Source of the DNA: Polynucleobacter sp. UB-Tiil-W10
GTDB lineage: Bacteria > Pseudomonadota > Gammaproteobacteria > Burkholderiales > Burkholderiaceae
NCBI RefSeq assembly: GCF_018881605.1
Contig: NZ_JACVPZ010000001.1
Location: forward strand, 1,178,001 to 1,242,000
DNA length: 64,000 bases
Reading direction: 5' to 3'
How positions within the stretch are numbered: the stretch's first letter is position 1; each line of letters opens with the position of its first letter. The translations under genes and the position numbers were made by a program. The notes under the pieces are model-generated. The model searched no databases, was not told the DNA's origin, and saw nothing but the letters and a program-made list of their open reading frames with translations. This document shows positions 26,519-34,896 of this stretch, piece by piece.

Positions 26519-27136
26519 TTAAGGGGCGTTGTTGATTGATGCTTGGTTTGTTGCAAGCAAAGTTCTCTTACCGCGCCAGCTGTTTTGGGTAGTCACTGAA
26601 AATAGATCAAACTGCTTTAAGGCAACATCGACTTTTTGATCTGGGCGCAATGCAAAGCTATCAAAGCCAACACGTGCCCCTTGTAATAATTGATCAATGA
26701 GTACATCACCGATAGCGCGGATCTCACCATCCCATTGAAATCGGCCTCTTAGCAAAGCAGCCGTACTAAAACTGCGACCATCTCTAAAGATGGGGAAGTG
26801 CGCTGCTACCACTGGCCAAACTTTTTTGCCATTCTCAATCACTTCTGCGTGTTTCAGAATATCGTCATCTGCAGCAAACCAAACCCCAAGTTGACCTTTT
26901 TTGGCTGTAGCAAGAACGCCAGCTTCTTTTTGATGGCCTTCAACTTGGCTGCACCACCAAGAAAATGGCACTAGCACCTTACTATTTGCAAGTTCTGTGG
27001 GTAGCTCGCTTTCTTCTTGGGGTTCCCAAACTTGCCATTCATTCGGGGTAAGTGTTGGCTTGCCACCTTTAGGAAAGCGCAAGATTTCTTGCTGGGTATT
27101 GATGGTGCTGAATGTGTTTGGCGTTACTTGGCTCAT
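26519..27136 (-). CDS. DUF934 family protein of the sulfate-assimilation operon
   Basis: A 205-residue soluble protein in the standard position of DUF934, directly after cysI with a 4-base ATGA overlap. FRDGRSFSTAALLRGRFQWDGEIRAIGDVLIDQL (here cited as two parts, FRDGRSFSTAALL and EIRAIGDVLIDQL) is the conserved family core. Its biochemical role is not established; genomic linkage places it in assimilatory sulfite reduction. This version has a long N-terminal region before the core. Confidence 0.8.
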   Translation of the reverse strand: MSQVTPNTFSTINTQQEILRFPKGGKPTLTPNEWQVWEPQEESELPTELANSKVLVPFSWWCSQVEGHQKEAGVLATAKKGQLGVWFAADDDILKHAEVIENGKKVWPVVAAHFPIFRDGRSFSTAALLRGRFQWDGEIRAIGDVLIDQLLQGARVGFDSFALRPDQKVDVALKQFDLFSVTTQNSWRGKRTLLATNQASINNAP

Positions 27137-28842
27137 GCGTCGACTCCTGCTTTGGCATCAGCTTTATCTTTCTTCTTGGCATTTTTATAGGCAGCCTCTT
27201 TGAATGGGGCTACCCCTAAGCGCTTATAGGCTTGGATAAAAGATTCATTATCAGCTCTATGCTCTACATAGGTATTGATGATATTAGTCATGACATCAGG
27301 GATTTCATCTGCGTAAAAAGATGGGCCAATGACTTTCCCAATCGCAGCATCATTACCTTGCTCACCACCCAAAGTGATTTGATACCACTCTTCACCGTCT
27401 TTATCGACACCAAGAACGCCAATATTTCCGACGTGATGGTGACCGCAAGAGTTAATGCAGCCAGAGATGTTCAGGCTAATATCACCCAAATCAAACAAGT
27501 AATCCAAATCATCAAAGCGTTCCTGAATCGCTTTAGCAATCGGGAGTGATTTGGCATTAGCGAGTGAGCAGAAATCACCGCCAGGGCAGGCAATGATGTC
27601 GGTGAGTAAGCCAACGTTAGGTAATGCAACATTTTGTTTTTTAGCGGCTTGCCAGAGCTCAAATAACTTAGCCTGCTCAACATCCGCTAGCACTAAGTTC
27701 TGTTCGTGGGTTGCACGCAGTTCACCAAAGCTATATTGATCTGCAAGATCGGCAATTGCGTTCATCTGCGCGGTAGAAGCATCGCCTGGAGCCGCAACGA
27801 CGTGTGGCTTTAACGAGAGAGTCACGATGGCATAGCCTGGCACTTGATGGGCGCTAACATTGCGCTCTAACCAACGAGTAAAGGCAAGCTTATCTATTTC
27901 TGGTGCTAGCGCTAATACTTGTTCGGCAGTCAGTGCTGGAAGACTCTTGTAGGCAGGCTTAGTAAAGTGTTTGGCAACCCGATCCCATTCAGCTTGGGTG
28001 AAGTTGTCGTCACTCTTCTGAATATGAAGCCATTCGCCTTCCACTTGGCGTGCAAATTCTTCGGGACCTAGTGCTTTAACTAAAATCTTGATGCGGGCCT
28101 TATAGAGATTGTCTCTGCGGCCAAAGCGGTTATAAACCCGCAGTAGGGCAGTGAGATAGCTGGGCAATGCTTGCCAAGGTAGTTCTTGCTTAATGAGTGA
28201 ACCCAGAATTGGTGTGCGACCCATGCCGCCGCCAGCGTAGATGGCGGCAATCAGTTCACCTTGCGCATTCTTCTTGAGCTCAATACCCACATCATGGCAA
28301 AGCAATACCGTGCGGTCTTCTTTAGCACCATTGACTGCAAATTTAAATTTACGCGGCAAGTGGGCAAACTCTGGATGCAGAGTAGACCATTGACGGAGTA
28401 GTTCACAAACAGGACGTGGATCCACATATTCATCAGCGGCAACTCCAGCGAAGGCATCACTCGTAATATTGCGAATACAGTTGCCTGAAGTTTGAATAGC
28501 ATGCATCTCTACTGTTGCAAGATCAGCCAAGACACGAGGCGAGTCTTCAAGTGTGAGCCAGTTGTATTGAATATTTTGACGAGTAGTGAAGTGACCATAG
28601 CCACGGTCATATTTGTCAGCAATTGTTGCCATCATGCGCAACTGCTTGGAGTTAAATAAGCCATAGGGAATAGCCACACGCAGCATGTAGGCATGGCGCT
28701 GGTGGTACAAACCATTTTGCAAACGCAGGGGGCGGAATTCTTCTTCGGCTAATGAGCCGTCAAGGCGCCTTGAAACCTGGTCTCTAAATTGGGCAACCCG
28801 TTGATTTACAAGGGTTTGGTCAATGTGGTCATATTTATACAT
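27133..28842 (-). CDS. cysI: Sulfite/nitrite reductase hemoprotein subunit
   Basis: A 569-residue siroheme/4Fe-4S reductase. The two cysteine motifs for the shared cluster are CPGGDFC (about residues 417-423) and CINSCG (about 457-462, followed by HHH). The N-terminal half-domain has GNCIRNITSDAFAGVAADEYVD, the usual siroheme-site Arg/Thr region. It reduces sulfite to sulfide in cysteine synthesis, most likely with DUF934 and the siroheme genes downstream. The name cysI follows the common Burkholderiales usage; nitrite reduction is not excluded. Confidence 0.88.
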   Translation of the reverse strand: MYKYDHIDQTLVNQRVAQFRDQVSRRLDGSLAEEEFRPLRLQNGLYHQRHAYMLRVAIPYGLFNSKQLRMMATIADKYDRGYGHFTTRQNIQYNWLTLEDSPRVLADLATVEMHAIQTSGNCIRNITSDAFAGVAADEYVDPRPVCELLRQWSTLHPEFAHLPRKFKFAVNGAKEDRTVLLCHDVGIELKKNAQGELIAAIYAGGGMGRTPILGSLIKQELPWQALPSYLTALLRVYNRFGRRDNLYKARIKILVKALGPEEFARQVEGEWLHIQKSDDNFTQAEWDRVAKHFTKPAYKSLPALTAEQVLALAPEIDKLAFTRWLERNVSAHQVPGYAIVTLSLKPHVVAAPGDASTAQMNAIADLADQYSFGELRATHEQNLVLADVEQAKLFELWQAAKKQNVALPNVGLLTDIIACPGGDFCSLANAKSLPIAKAIQERFDDLDYLFDLGDISLNISGCINSCGHHHVGNIGVLGVDKDGEEWYQITLGGEQGNDAAIGKVIGPSFYADEIPDVMTNIINTYVEHRADNESFIQAYKRLGVAPFKEAAYKNAKKKDKADAKAGVDA

Positions 28843-28967
28843 AGACCACGATTGTGAAGGATTTTCAATATTCCTTCAAATACTAAAAAGTCCATTCTAT
28901 ATATCAAATTTTATATATGCCAGAATGTCACAGGCGGTTTTTTATCCCAACCGATTGGGCCAAGGTC

Positions 28968-29237
28968 TTAACGATAGACTTCTTTTCGATTTCCGACCTC
29001 GATGACTAAAACGCAAAGCTGATGGTCCTGAATATTACAAATGATTCGATAATCGCCAACCCGATATCGCCAATACGTCCCTAATTTAGGGCCGGAGAGC
29101 ACTTTTCCAGTTGAGCGTGGATTTTCGCCCCCAGAAATTCTCGCATCCATAAAATCCAAAATACGGATGGCACTTTGTTTATCTAGCTTTTTGAGTTGCT
29201 TTCGTGCTGAATCGGTGTATTTAATGATCCAGACCAA
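28968..29237 (-). CDS. RelE/ParE-family toxin
   Basis: An 89-residue toxin: IIKYTDSARKQLKKLDKQ at the N-terminus, LSGPKLGTYWRYRVGDYRIIC in the middle and VLVIEVGNRKEVYR at the end, as in RelE-type mRNA interferases. The start is TTG at 29237, inside the end of the antitoxin gene (17-base overlap), so expression is probably coupled to it. No in-frame ATG exists before the conserved core. Confidence 0.85.
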   Translation of the reverse strand: MVWIIKYTDSARKQLKKLDKQSAIRILDFMDARISGGENPRSTGKVLSGPKLGTYWRYRVGDYRIICNIQDHQLCVLVIEVGNRKEVYR

Positions 29238-29448
29238 GATCGCCCCTTACCTCTGTAGAGGAAAAAGTGCCTTCATCGCCTTTGCGAACACGTTCCATCG
29301 TCGCGTCAGCCAAGTAAAAGTCTTCCAAGTCATCAAGTCCGTTTATAACTAGTTCTCGAAGATAGTAGGCTTTTGTTCTGCCTGTTGCTGATGCTAAATG
29401 GTCTAGTCGTTTTTCAATAGCAGGGTCTAAACGGATTGAGGTAGCCAT
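29221..29448 (-). CDS. RelB-type ribbon-helix-helix antitoxin
   Basis: A 75-residue protein beginning MATSIRLDPAIEKRLDHLA, which is the beta-strand and first helix of a ribbon-helix-helix DNA-binding domain, with TGRTKAYYLRELVINGLDDLE as second helix. The C-terminal tail is acidic and should bind the toxin. The ATG at 29448 with AGGAG just upstream on the minus strand is the start. It precedes and overlaps the toxin gene, the usual order of relBE modules. Confidence 0.85.
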   Translation of the reverse strand: MATSIRLDPAIEKRLDHLASATGRTKAYYLRELVINGLDDLEDFYLADATMERVRKGDEGTFSSTEVRGDLGLDH

Positions 29449-29460
29449 AATTGCTCCTAA

Positions 29461-29486
29461 GTGAATACATGTACTCAATGTATCAC
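29461..29486. promoter_or_regulatory. Putative antitoxin operator upstream of the relBE-like module
   Basis: ATACAT at 29465-29470 and ATGTAT at 29478-29483 form an inverted repeat, extended by flanking GTG and CAC with one extra A on the left. It is 13 bases upstream of the antitoxin start on the minus strand, where RelB-type autorepressors bind. No binding data; position and symmetry are the evidence. Confidence 0.45.
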
Positions 29487-29547
29487 ATCGTGACAAACAA
29501 TCCAATCCCCCTGGGTCATACAGCTAAAAAAGTAATAAAAGTTCCAT

Positions 29548-29576
29548 TTGACAGATTCTGTACTGCAGAATATTAT
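29548..29576 (+). promoter_or_regulatory. Sigma-70 promoter and operator-like repeat of higBA
   Basis: TTGACA at 29548-29553 and TATTAT at 29571-29576 are separated by exactly 17 bases, a near-consensus promoter. The spacer holds the inverted repeat ATTCTG, 5 bases, CAGAAT (29555-29571), a likely HigA site. The toxin ATG is at 29582, only 5 bases after the -10 hexamer, so transcription would start at or next to the start codon and leave no room for a ribosome-binding site. Confidence 0.65.
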
Positions 29577-29581
29577 ATTGA

Positions 29582-29860
29582 ATGATCCGTTCATTTGCAT
29601 GTGCACTTACTGAAGACTTATTTAATAGCAGGCCTTCCCGAAGGTTTGGAAATATTGAAAGAGTGGCTAGGCGAAAGTTGTTGCAACTGCATGCGGTAGT
29701 TAACTTATTAGATTTGCGAATTCCACCTGGCAATATGCTGGAGTTATTAAGTGGGGGTCGCAAAGGACAGCATAGCATTCGAATAAATAGCCAATGGCGC
29801 ATTTGTTTTGTCTGGAAAGAGGATGGGGCCTATAGCGTAGAGATTGTGGATTACCACTGA
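29582..29860 (+). CDS. higB: HigB-type toxin
   Basis: A 92-residue HigB/RelE-superfamily toxin: MIRSFACALTEDLF, a middle LLQLHAVVNLLDLRIPPGN and the C-terminal GGRKGQHSIRINSQWRICF with Arg and His residues used in ribosome-dependent mRNA cleavage by the family. Gene order toxin-then-antitoxin is typical for higBA. The ATG follows a strong promoter so closely that the mRNA should be leaderless. It is divergent from the relBE-like module. Confidence 0.88.
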   Translation: MIRSFACALTEDLFNSRPSRRFGNIERVARRKLLQLHAVVNLLDLRIPPGNMLELLSGGRKGQHSIRINSQWRICFVWKEDGAYSVEIVDYH

Positions 29861-29864
29861 GGAT

Positions 29865-30173
29865 ATGATGAATACAAAACTGCTTGATGAAATTCACCCT
29901 GGTGAAATATTGCTAGAAGACTTTATGAAGCCGATGGGCATCACAGCTCGTCAGCTGGCCGCAGATATTGATGTTTCACCCAGTCGCATTAGTGAAATCG
30001 TACATGGGGCACGTCCAATCACTGCAGATACAGCGTTACGCTTGGGCCTATTTTTTGCCATGGAACCTCGTTTTTGGCTGAATTTGCAGTCTGAGTACGA
30101 TATGAGGGTGGCCAAAAGAAAGCTCCAGAATTTAATCGAGCCGCGGATTCGGGTATTTAAAATGGCCGCTTAA
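29865..30173 (+). CDS. higA: HigA-type antitoxin, XRE family
   Basis: About 102 residues with a helix-turn-helix: HPGEILLEDFMKPMGITARQ then LAADIDVSPSRISEIVHGAR. This is the classic VapI/HigA form. ATG codons lie at 29865 and 29868; GTG 29844 inside higB is also in frame but would overlap the toxin. The start is 5-8 bases after the toxin stop with TGAGGA just ahead. It neutralises HigB and should repress the promoter at 29548. Confidence 0.88.
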   Translation: MMNTKLLDEIHPGEILLEDFMKPMGITARQLAADIDVSPSRISEIVHGARPITADTALRLGLFFAMEPRFWLNLQSEYDMRVAKRKLQNLIEPRIRVFKMAA

Positions 30174-30254
30174 GCATCAAGGATCGAGTCATGTCTGGGA
30201 AATGGGGTCCAGCCAAATATTATTAGGGACCAAGGGCTAGGTTATATTCTTGTT

Positions 30255-31703
30255 ATGAATAAGAGCACAGACACCAGCCCCTACGAATTAGAGTTTGCCG
30301 ACTATCAGAAGCGACGGGAGCAGTTTTGGGATGGGGTGAACGGCTCCTCTAGTCATTCTTGGGGTACTTATTATCAGAAAAAGTTAGCGCACATTTACCA
30401 AAATATCGTACCTAGCGATTGCAAGGTATTGGAATTAGGCTGTCGTGGTGGTGAGTTGTTGCATGCGCTCAAGCCGTCCTTTGGGTTAGGTGTTGATTTC
30501 AGTGAGCAGGCTCTCATTAAAGCCCGCAAGCGCTATCCGCATTTGCATTTTATTTGCGCCGATGCTCATCAGCTGAATCTTGGCGATCACGTTTTTGATT
30601 ACATTGTGATCTCGGACTTGGTGAACGACTTATGGGATGTGCAAACTGTACTAGACAGTATTCGCCCTTACTGTCATGCAGAGACCCGTATCGTATTTAA
30701 TTTTTTCAGTCACGCCTGGAATTTACCCTTACGAGCGGCTCGTGCATTAGGTTTAGCCACCCCAAATTTGCCGCAGAACTGGCTCACTCGTCATGATATG
30801 AATAATTTGCTGGAAATTTCAGAGTATGAGAGCTTGCGTCAGTGGCGTGAAATTATTGCGCCGCTCAATATTCCTTTGATCTCTAATTTTTGCAATCGCT
30901 ACTTGGCAAAAATTTGGCCATTTGAGTTGTTGGCAATTACCAATTTCATCATTGCAAGACCTGTAGGGATGCAAGAGAGGAAAAACCCAAGCGTCTCTGT
31001 GATTATTGCTGCCCGCAACGAGTCTGGACATATTGCTGAGCTCTTTGAGCGTGTTCCCCATATGGGATCCGGGACTGAGATCATTTTTGTTGAGGGGAAC
31101 TCGACTGACGATACCTACGAGATGATCGCTAGCGAAATACTAAAGCGTCCGCAATGTAACTGTAAGTTGCTTAAGCAAACTGGTAAAGGCAAAGGTAACG
31201 CTGTGCGCAATGGTTTTGATGCTGCCACTGGCGATATCTTAATGATCTTGGACGCCGATATCACTGTGCCGCCAGAAGATTTAACCCGTTGCTACAACAT
31301 TATGGCTAGCGGACTTGGGGAGTTTGTTAATGGCGTGCGTTTGGTCTATCCAATGCAAGATGAAGCAATGCGCTTTCTCAATCTACTCGGTAATAAATTT
31401 TTCTCATGGGCATTTAGTTGGCTAATTGGTCAGCCTATTCGCGATACATTGTGCGGAACCAAGGTCCTTTGGAAAACGGACTATGAGCGTATTGCGCATA
31501 ATCGTAAATATTTTGGCGATTTTGACCCGTTTGGTGACTTTGACTTACTCTTTGGCGCTGCACGTCTAAACCTCAAGATCGTTGAGGTGCCCATTCGGTA
31601 TCGTGCAAGGCGCTATGGCGAGACCAATATTTCTCGATGGAGTCATGGCTGGCTCTTACTCAAGATGGTCGCCTTTGCTGCACGCCGCATTAAATTTACC
31701 TAA
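30255..31703 (+). CDS. Fusion of a SAM methyltransferase and a family 2 glycosyltransferase
   Basis: A 482-residue protein with two catalytic domains. Residues about 30-200 are a class I methyltransferase (VLELGCRGGELLHAL near 58, GVDFSEQAL, FDYIVISDLVNDLWD). Residues about 245-480 are a GT2 of the dolichyl-phosphate mannose synthase type: SVSVIIAARNES, EIIFVEGNSTDDT, GKGKGNAVRNGFD and MILDADITVPPED (DAD metal motif), ending in a positively charged helix. It likely transfers a sugar to a polyprenyl phosphate. The adjacent convergent gene encodes a GT-C-like membrane protein that could use such a donor. Confidence 0.85.
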   Translation: MNKSTDTSPYELEFADYQKRREQFWDGVNGSSSHSWGTYYQKKLAHIYQNIVPSDCKVLELGCRGGELLHALKPSFGLGVDFSEQALIKARKRYPHLHFICADAHQLNLGDHVFDYIVISDLVNDLWDVQTVLDSIRPYCHAETRIVFNFFSHAWNLPLRAARALGLATPNLPQNWLTRHDMNNLLEISEYESLRQWREIIAPLNIPLISNFCNRYLAKIWPFELLAITNFIIARPVGMQERKNPSVSVIIAARNESGHIAELFERVPHMGSGTEIIFVEGNSTDDTYEMIASEILKRPQCNCKLLKQTGKGKGNAVRNGFDAATGDILMILDADITVPPEDLTRCYNIMASGLGEFVNGVRLVYPMQDEAMRFLNLLGNKFFSWAFSWLIGQPIRDTLCGTKVLWKTDYERIAHNRKYFGDFDPFGDFDLLFGAARLNLKIVEVPIRYRARRYGETNISRWSHGWLLLKMVAFAARRIKFT

Positions 31704-31733
31704 GGCTTTTACCTAAGATTTACAAGTTACAGC

Positions 31734-33251
31734 CTATTGTTCTGCAGAGGGCTGAGCGCACTCCAGCTCAATTCTGTTGGCATCCATTTTTTGATGAAAG
31801 TGAATGAGTCCAGATTGACAGAAAGGGTGGGACCCTTTGCGGATTAGCCAATTGTAGTAATTGGTATAGGGAACTAGGTTGGAGAGTAGGCATAAAAAAA
31901 TCAAAATACCTAGGGTTCTTTTTTGTCCACGTTGCGGCATTCTATAAATCAGAAAAATTGCAAATGTGAATAAGAAAAACTCAGAGAAAATTCGGTAATG
32001 TGGATTATCTAAATAGCGAATTTTGTTCACTAGATTGACGATATAAAAACTCGCTAAGTTAAATCCTGCGAACCACCATTCCTTTTGGGTAATGCTATGG
32101 CGGTGATAAATCAAGTAGCCTAAACAAAACCCAATGAGCAAAGTGGGTGATGTGAACTTACTAAAAGTCTCCACCAATGGGCTTCCCATAAAACTGATGG
32201 CATTCAATATGCCTTCAGCTGGTGTAGAGCTTGTCAAAGCAATGCTCTCAGACCCCTTTAAAAATCTGGTCATGCTCATGGGGTCAGCAATATTGCCAAA
32301 AATCGATATACCCAAATTGATCTGGGTACTTATTGTTTCTACAGCTAAAAAAGCAATCAGATAGCAAATATTAAAAATAGTCATTGATGCGAAGGCATTA
32401 TTGCGTTGGATCTTCAATGCAATGCCTGCAACAAGAACATTAAAAAAGCTCACCAAAAGTGCATTTAGGACAAATCCCAGGCCTATTGACTGGGTGGAAT
32501 AAAAGTAGAGCAAGATTGCATAAGAAAGCGCCGCCAAAAACGCATAAACAAAGTGATGAGATTCTGGTTTCTCAATCCGGTTTTTATTGGGGATAAAGTA
32601 AGCCGCCCAGCAAAAATAGAAGGGGGCTAATATGATAATTTGTGCTTTGTTAAGTGCGGCACAGAAAAAGCAAATGAGACAGAGTTGCAGTAAGTAATAT
32701 GACTTAAAAGAGTTATTTTTATAACTTGCAATAAAGCAGTAAAGCGCCAGCATTAAAAAGATAAAGGTGATCGGCTCTGTGCGTGTAGCAGTGAAGTGAT
32801 AAAAAACACCATTGCTTACAAACGCTAAAAATGCCACGAGCAATGCAATGCCAACGCTCTGAAAGATTTTCTTGCTTACGTAGTAAACACCAAAAATCAA
32901 TGCGATAGTGGTTAGCAGTGCAGCATGCCGCGCGGAAATAACAAGGTATCGCATTGCATCAAACATGGATGATGCTTGATTGAATTGCGAAATATTGTTG
33001 ATATCGCTTAAGCCTAAGAGGCTGCCCACCTTCAGTAGAAGAGCAATCAGGTGAATGGAGAAAAATCCAGGGTGATCAATATATTCTTGATTCAAGCCTG
33101 AATTAATTAAGAGAGCGTTATAGCCCAGAGTTAATTCTTGATCAGCCCAAAAAGACCAATTGCGGTTATATCCTGTGCTGTAAAAAAGTGCCGTCAGCAA
33201 GGTGCCAATAATGAAATAAGGCAGACATTGCTTTAAAAAGGATTTAGTCAT
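31734..33251 (-). CDS. GT-C-like polytopic membrane protein
   Basis: A 505-residue protein with about eleven hydrophobic helices. The first periplasmic loop has WADQELTLGYNALLINSGL and YIDHPGFFSIHL, acidic and His positions like those of lipid-linked GT-C/GT39 transferases. I cannot place it in a named family. It faces the methyltransferase-GT2 fusion with a 30-base gap; a polyprenyl-phosphate sugar made there could be its donor. The two small membrane genes upstream on the same strand may be part of the same operon. Confidence 0.6.
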   Translation of the reverse strand: MTKSFLKQCLPYFIIGTLLTALFYSTGYNRNWSFWADQELTLGYNALLINSGLNQEYIDHPGFFSIHLIALLLKVGSLLGLSDINNISQFNQASSMFDAMRYLVISARHAALLTTIALIFGVYYVSKKIFQSVGIALLVAFLAFVSNGVFYHFTATRTEPITFIFLMLALYCFIASYKNNSFKSYYLLQLCLICFFCAALNKAQIIILAPFYFCWAAYFIPNKNRIEKPESHHFVYAFLAALSYAILLYFYSTQSIGLGFVLNALLVSFFNVLVAGIALKIQRNNAFASMTIFNICYLIAFLAVETISTQINLGISIFGNIADPMSMTRFLKGSESIALTSSTPAEGILNAISFMGSPLVETFSKFTSPTLLIGFCLGYLIYHRHSITQKEWWFAGFNLASFYIVNLVNKIRYLDNPHYRIFSEFFLFTFAIFLIYRMPQRGQKRTLGILIFLCLLSNLVPYTNYYNWLIRKGSHPFCQSGLIHFHQKMDANRIELECAQPSAEQ

Positions 33252-33287
33252 GCCATTAACCTACTGTTTGACTGCTCGGAGGATCGA

Positions 33288-33659
33288 TTAAAGACCGAAC
33301 TCTCGATAGTGCCTGTAAAGATTGGCAATCGATGCAAAGCCAAGAACAACAATCAGGACTGCAAATAAGTATTCAATGGTGAGGTAGGTGTAGATACCTA
33401 GCTGCACCAAGGCAGTTGCAGCAATGAAAGCAGCAATCGACCCTAGTGCGACTAACTTAAAGTTAGGAACAAAAGCGCCTAATGTAATAGCGATAAATAC
33501 GATGTAAAGATCGGAAACAAGCTGATCAGCGGTTACAAAAATAGCATTAGTGAGTTCAGGGTTGATGAATTTACCCAAAACGGCAATGCCCAGAATGGCA
33601 GCTAGGATTGCAAAGTTCAGCTTTGCTTTAAGAAAAATAGTCTTAAATTGATCGCCCAT
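33288..33659 (-). CDS. Small membrane protein, 123 residues
   Basis: Four hydrophobic helices almost fill the chain (about 14-32, 45-65, 66-88 and 92-112), with short charged ends (KTIFLKAK at the N-terminus, NLYRHYREFGL at the C-terminus). No signature is recognised. ATG 33659 lies 4 bases after the stop of the preceding small membrane gene, so the two are co-translated or at least co-transcribed, and the GT-C-like gene follows 36 bases on. Confidence 0.6.
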   Translation of the reverse strand: MGDQFKTIFLKAKLNFAILAAILGIAVLGKFINPELTNAIFVTADQLVSDLYIVFIAITLGAFVPNFKLVALGSIAAFIAATALVQLGIYTYLTIEYLFAVLIVVLGFASIANLYRHYREFGL

Positions 33660-33663
33660 GGTT

Positions 33664-33888
33664 TTATGAGACGCTGCCGTTAAATACTAGGCTTATGCCA
33701 ATCCACAAAATAATAAAAGCAACTAAAACAGTTGAGCCAATTTTTTTCAGGAAATATTCCAAGGTATCCATGTATGCCTCATCACCTCTGCCGAAGTAAT
33801 GATCAAAGCGTTTCCAAAAAAGACGCCCCACAACTAGTGGCAGGAGTATTGCGACAATTCCTAAGGTAACAGTAAGCGTGTTGTCCAT
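33664..33888 (-). CDS. Small membrane protein, 74 residues
   Basis: Two TM helices (about residues 5-24 and 48-69) with a charged loop FWKRFDHYFGRGDEAYMDTLEYFLKK between. The orientation is probably both ends out or both in. No family recognised. It is the first gene of a three-gene minus-strand group with the 123-residue membrane protein and the GT-C-like gene. Its upstream gap (79 bases) to the amidohydrolase gene may hold the promoter. Confidence 0.6.
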   Translation of the reverse strand: MDNTLTVTLGIVAILLPLVVGRLFWKRFDHYFGRGDEAYMDTLEYFLKKIGSTVLVAFIILWIGISLVFNGSVS

Positions 33889-33966
33889 ATTTATTTGTAA
33901 ACTTTCTTGCTAAATTCAATATTGTGATGCCCCGCACCTTTCGGGTTTTGGGTCATTTGGCTAGCT

Positions 33967-34869
33967 TCATGCCGGGAAGTCATACAGGATACAGGGGTTG
34001 TGAACCAATATCGATTTTCTGAGGTTTTCGTCCTGCACCCAGTCCCCAAAGAGGTCGCATAGATCGGCGTCATGTGGCATTTGCTTTTTCACCATGACAT
34101 GAGGCCAATCACTTCCCCAAATGAGTCGGCCGGAGTTTGCTTGAATCACAGCATCCGAGAATGGACGCATATCGAGGTAGGGAAGATTGCCGTCGCAAAT
34201 GCGATAGGGCCCTGTCATTTTTACCCACGCGCGCTGGTTTTTCATTAAATCCAGAAGACCCTGAAATCCTTTGTCGGCAACACCATGTTTTGCATGGGTA
34301 TAACCAAAGTGACCAAACACTAAATCCACCGGAAAATCTTCGAAAGTTTTGGCAAGATTAGGATATTCATTCACGTGCATTAATAATTCTAAGTGCCAGC
34401 CAAGCGGTTGAATACGTCTAGCCAGGCTCCTCAATTGCTCAATTGGAAGTCCACCCGATTTATCAGCAATATCGACAATATTGCAACGTAATCCTCTTAC
34501 CCCAGCTGCATGCAAATCAGTAAGCTGTTGATCGCTCACTGCGGTGGGATCGTTGGGAATAACTGCAACACCTCTAAATTGTTGTGGGTTAGATTTCAGG
34601 GCAGCCAGCATTGCTCTATTGTCAGTGCCATAAACGCTTGGTTGTACCAATACAGCGCGATCTACTCCTAGCGTCTGCAGTAATGCTTGATAGCTTTCGA
34701 GTGTGGCATCTGGGGGTGTGTAGATACGCTCTTGTGCGTATGGATATTGGGTGGCGGGACCACAGACATGGGCATGAGAATCCACTGATCCTGCAGGCAG
34801 CTTAATAAGGGGCGAACGCATTTCTGCGATCGGCGCCTGGCAAAGAGGCGCTGTAAGAGTTGGATTCAA
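33967..34869 (-). CDS. Amidohydrolase, 2-pyrone-4,6-dicarboxylate lactonase-like
   Basis: A TIM-barrel amidohydrolase of 300 residues. VDSHAHVCGP near 28-37 is the HxH metal motif on strand 1; VDLVFGHFGY and LIWGSDWPHV near the end supply the His and Asp of later strands, and VLVQPSVYGTDN and GVRGLRCNIVD agree with LigI-type lactonases. The start is TTG at 34869; a Met at 34821 would cut close to the first metal motif. It lies 27 bases after a Bug-type binding-protein gene, so catabolism of a small carboxylate is likely. Confidence 0.75.
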   Translation of the reverse strand: MNPTLTAPLCQAPIAEMRSPLIKLPAGSVDSHAHVCGPATQYPYAQERIYTPPDATLESYQALLQTLGVDRAVLVQPSVYGTDNRAMLAALKSNPQQFRGVAVIPNDPTAVSDQQLTDLHAAGVRGLRCNIVDIADKSGGLPIEQLRSLARRIQPLGWHLELLMHVNEYPNLAKTFEDFPVDLVFGHFGYTHAKHGVADKGFQGLLDLMKNQRAWVKMTGPYRICDGNLPYLDMRPFSDAVIQANSGRLIWGSDWPHVMVKKQMPHDADLCDLFGDWVQDENLRKSILVHNPCILYDFPA

Positions 34870-34896
34870 GTGAGAGAAGGTTTTAGTGGTGATGAA

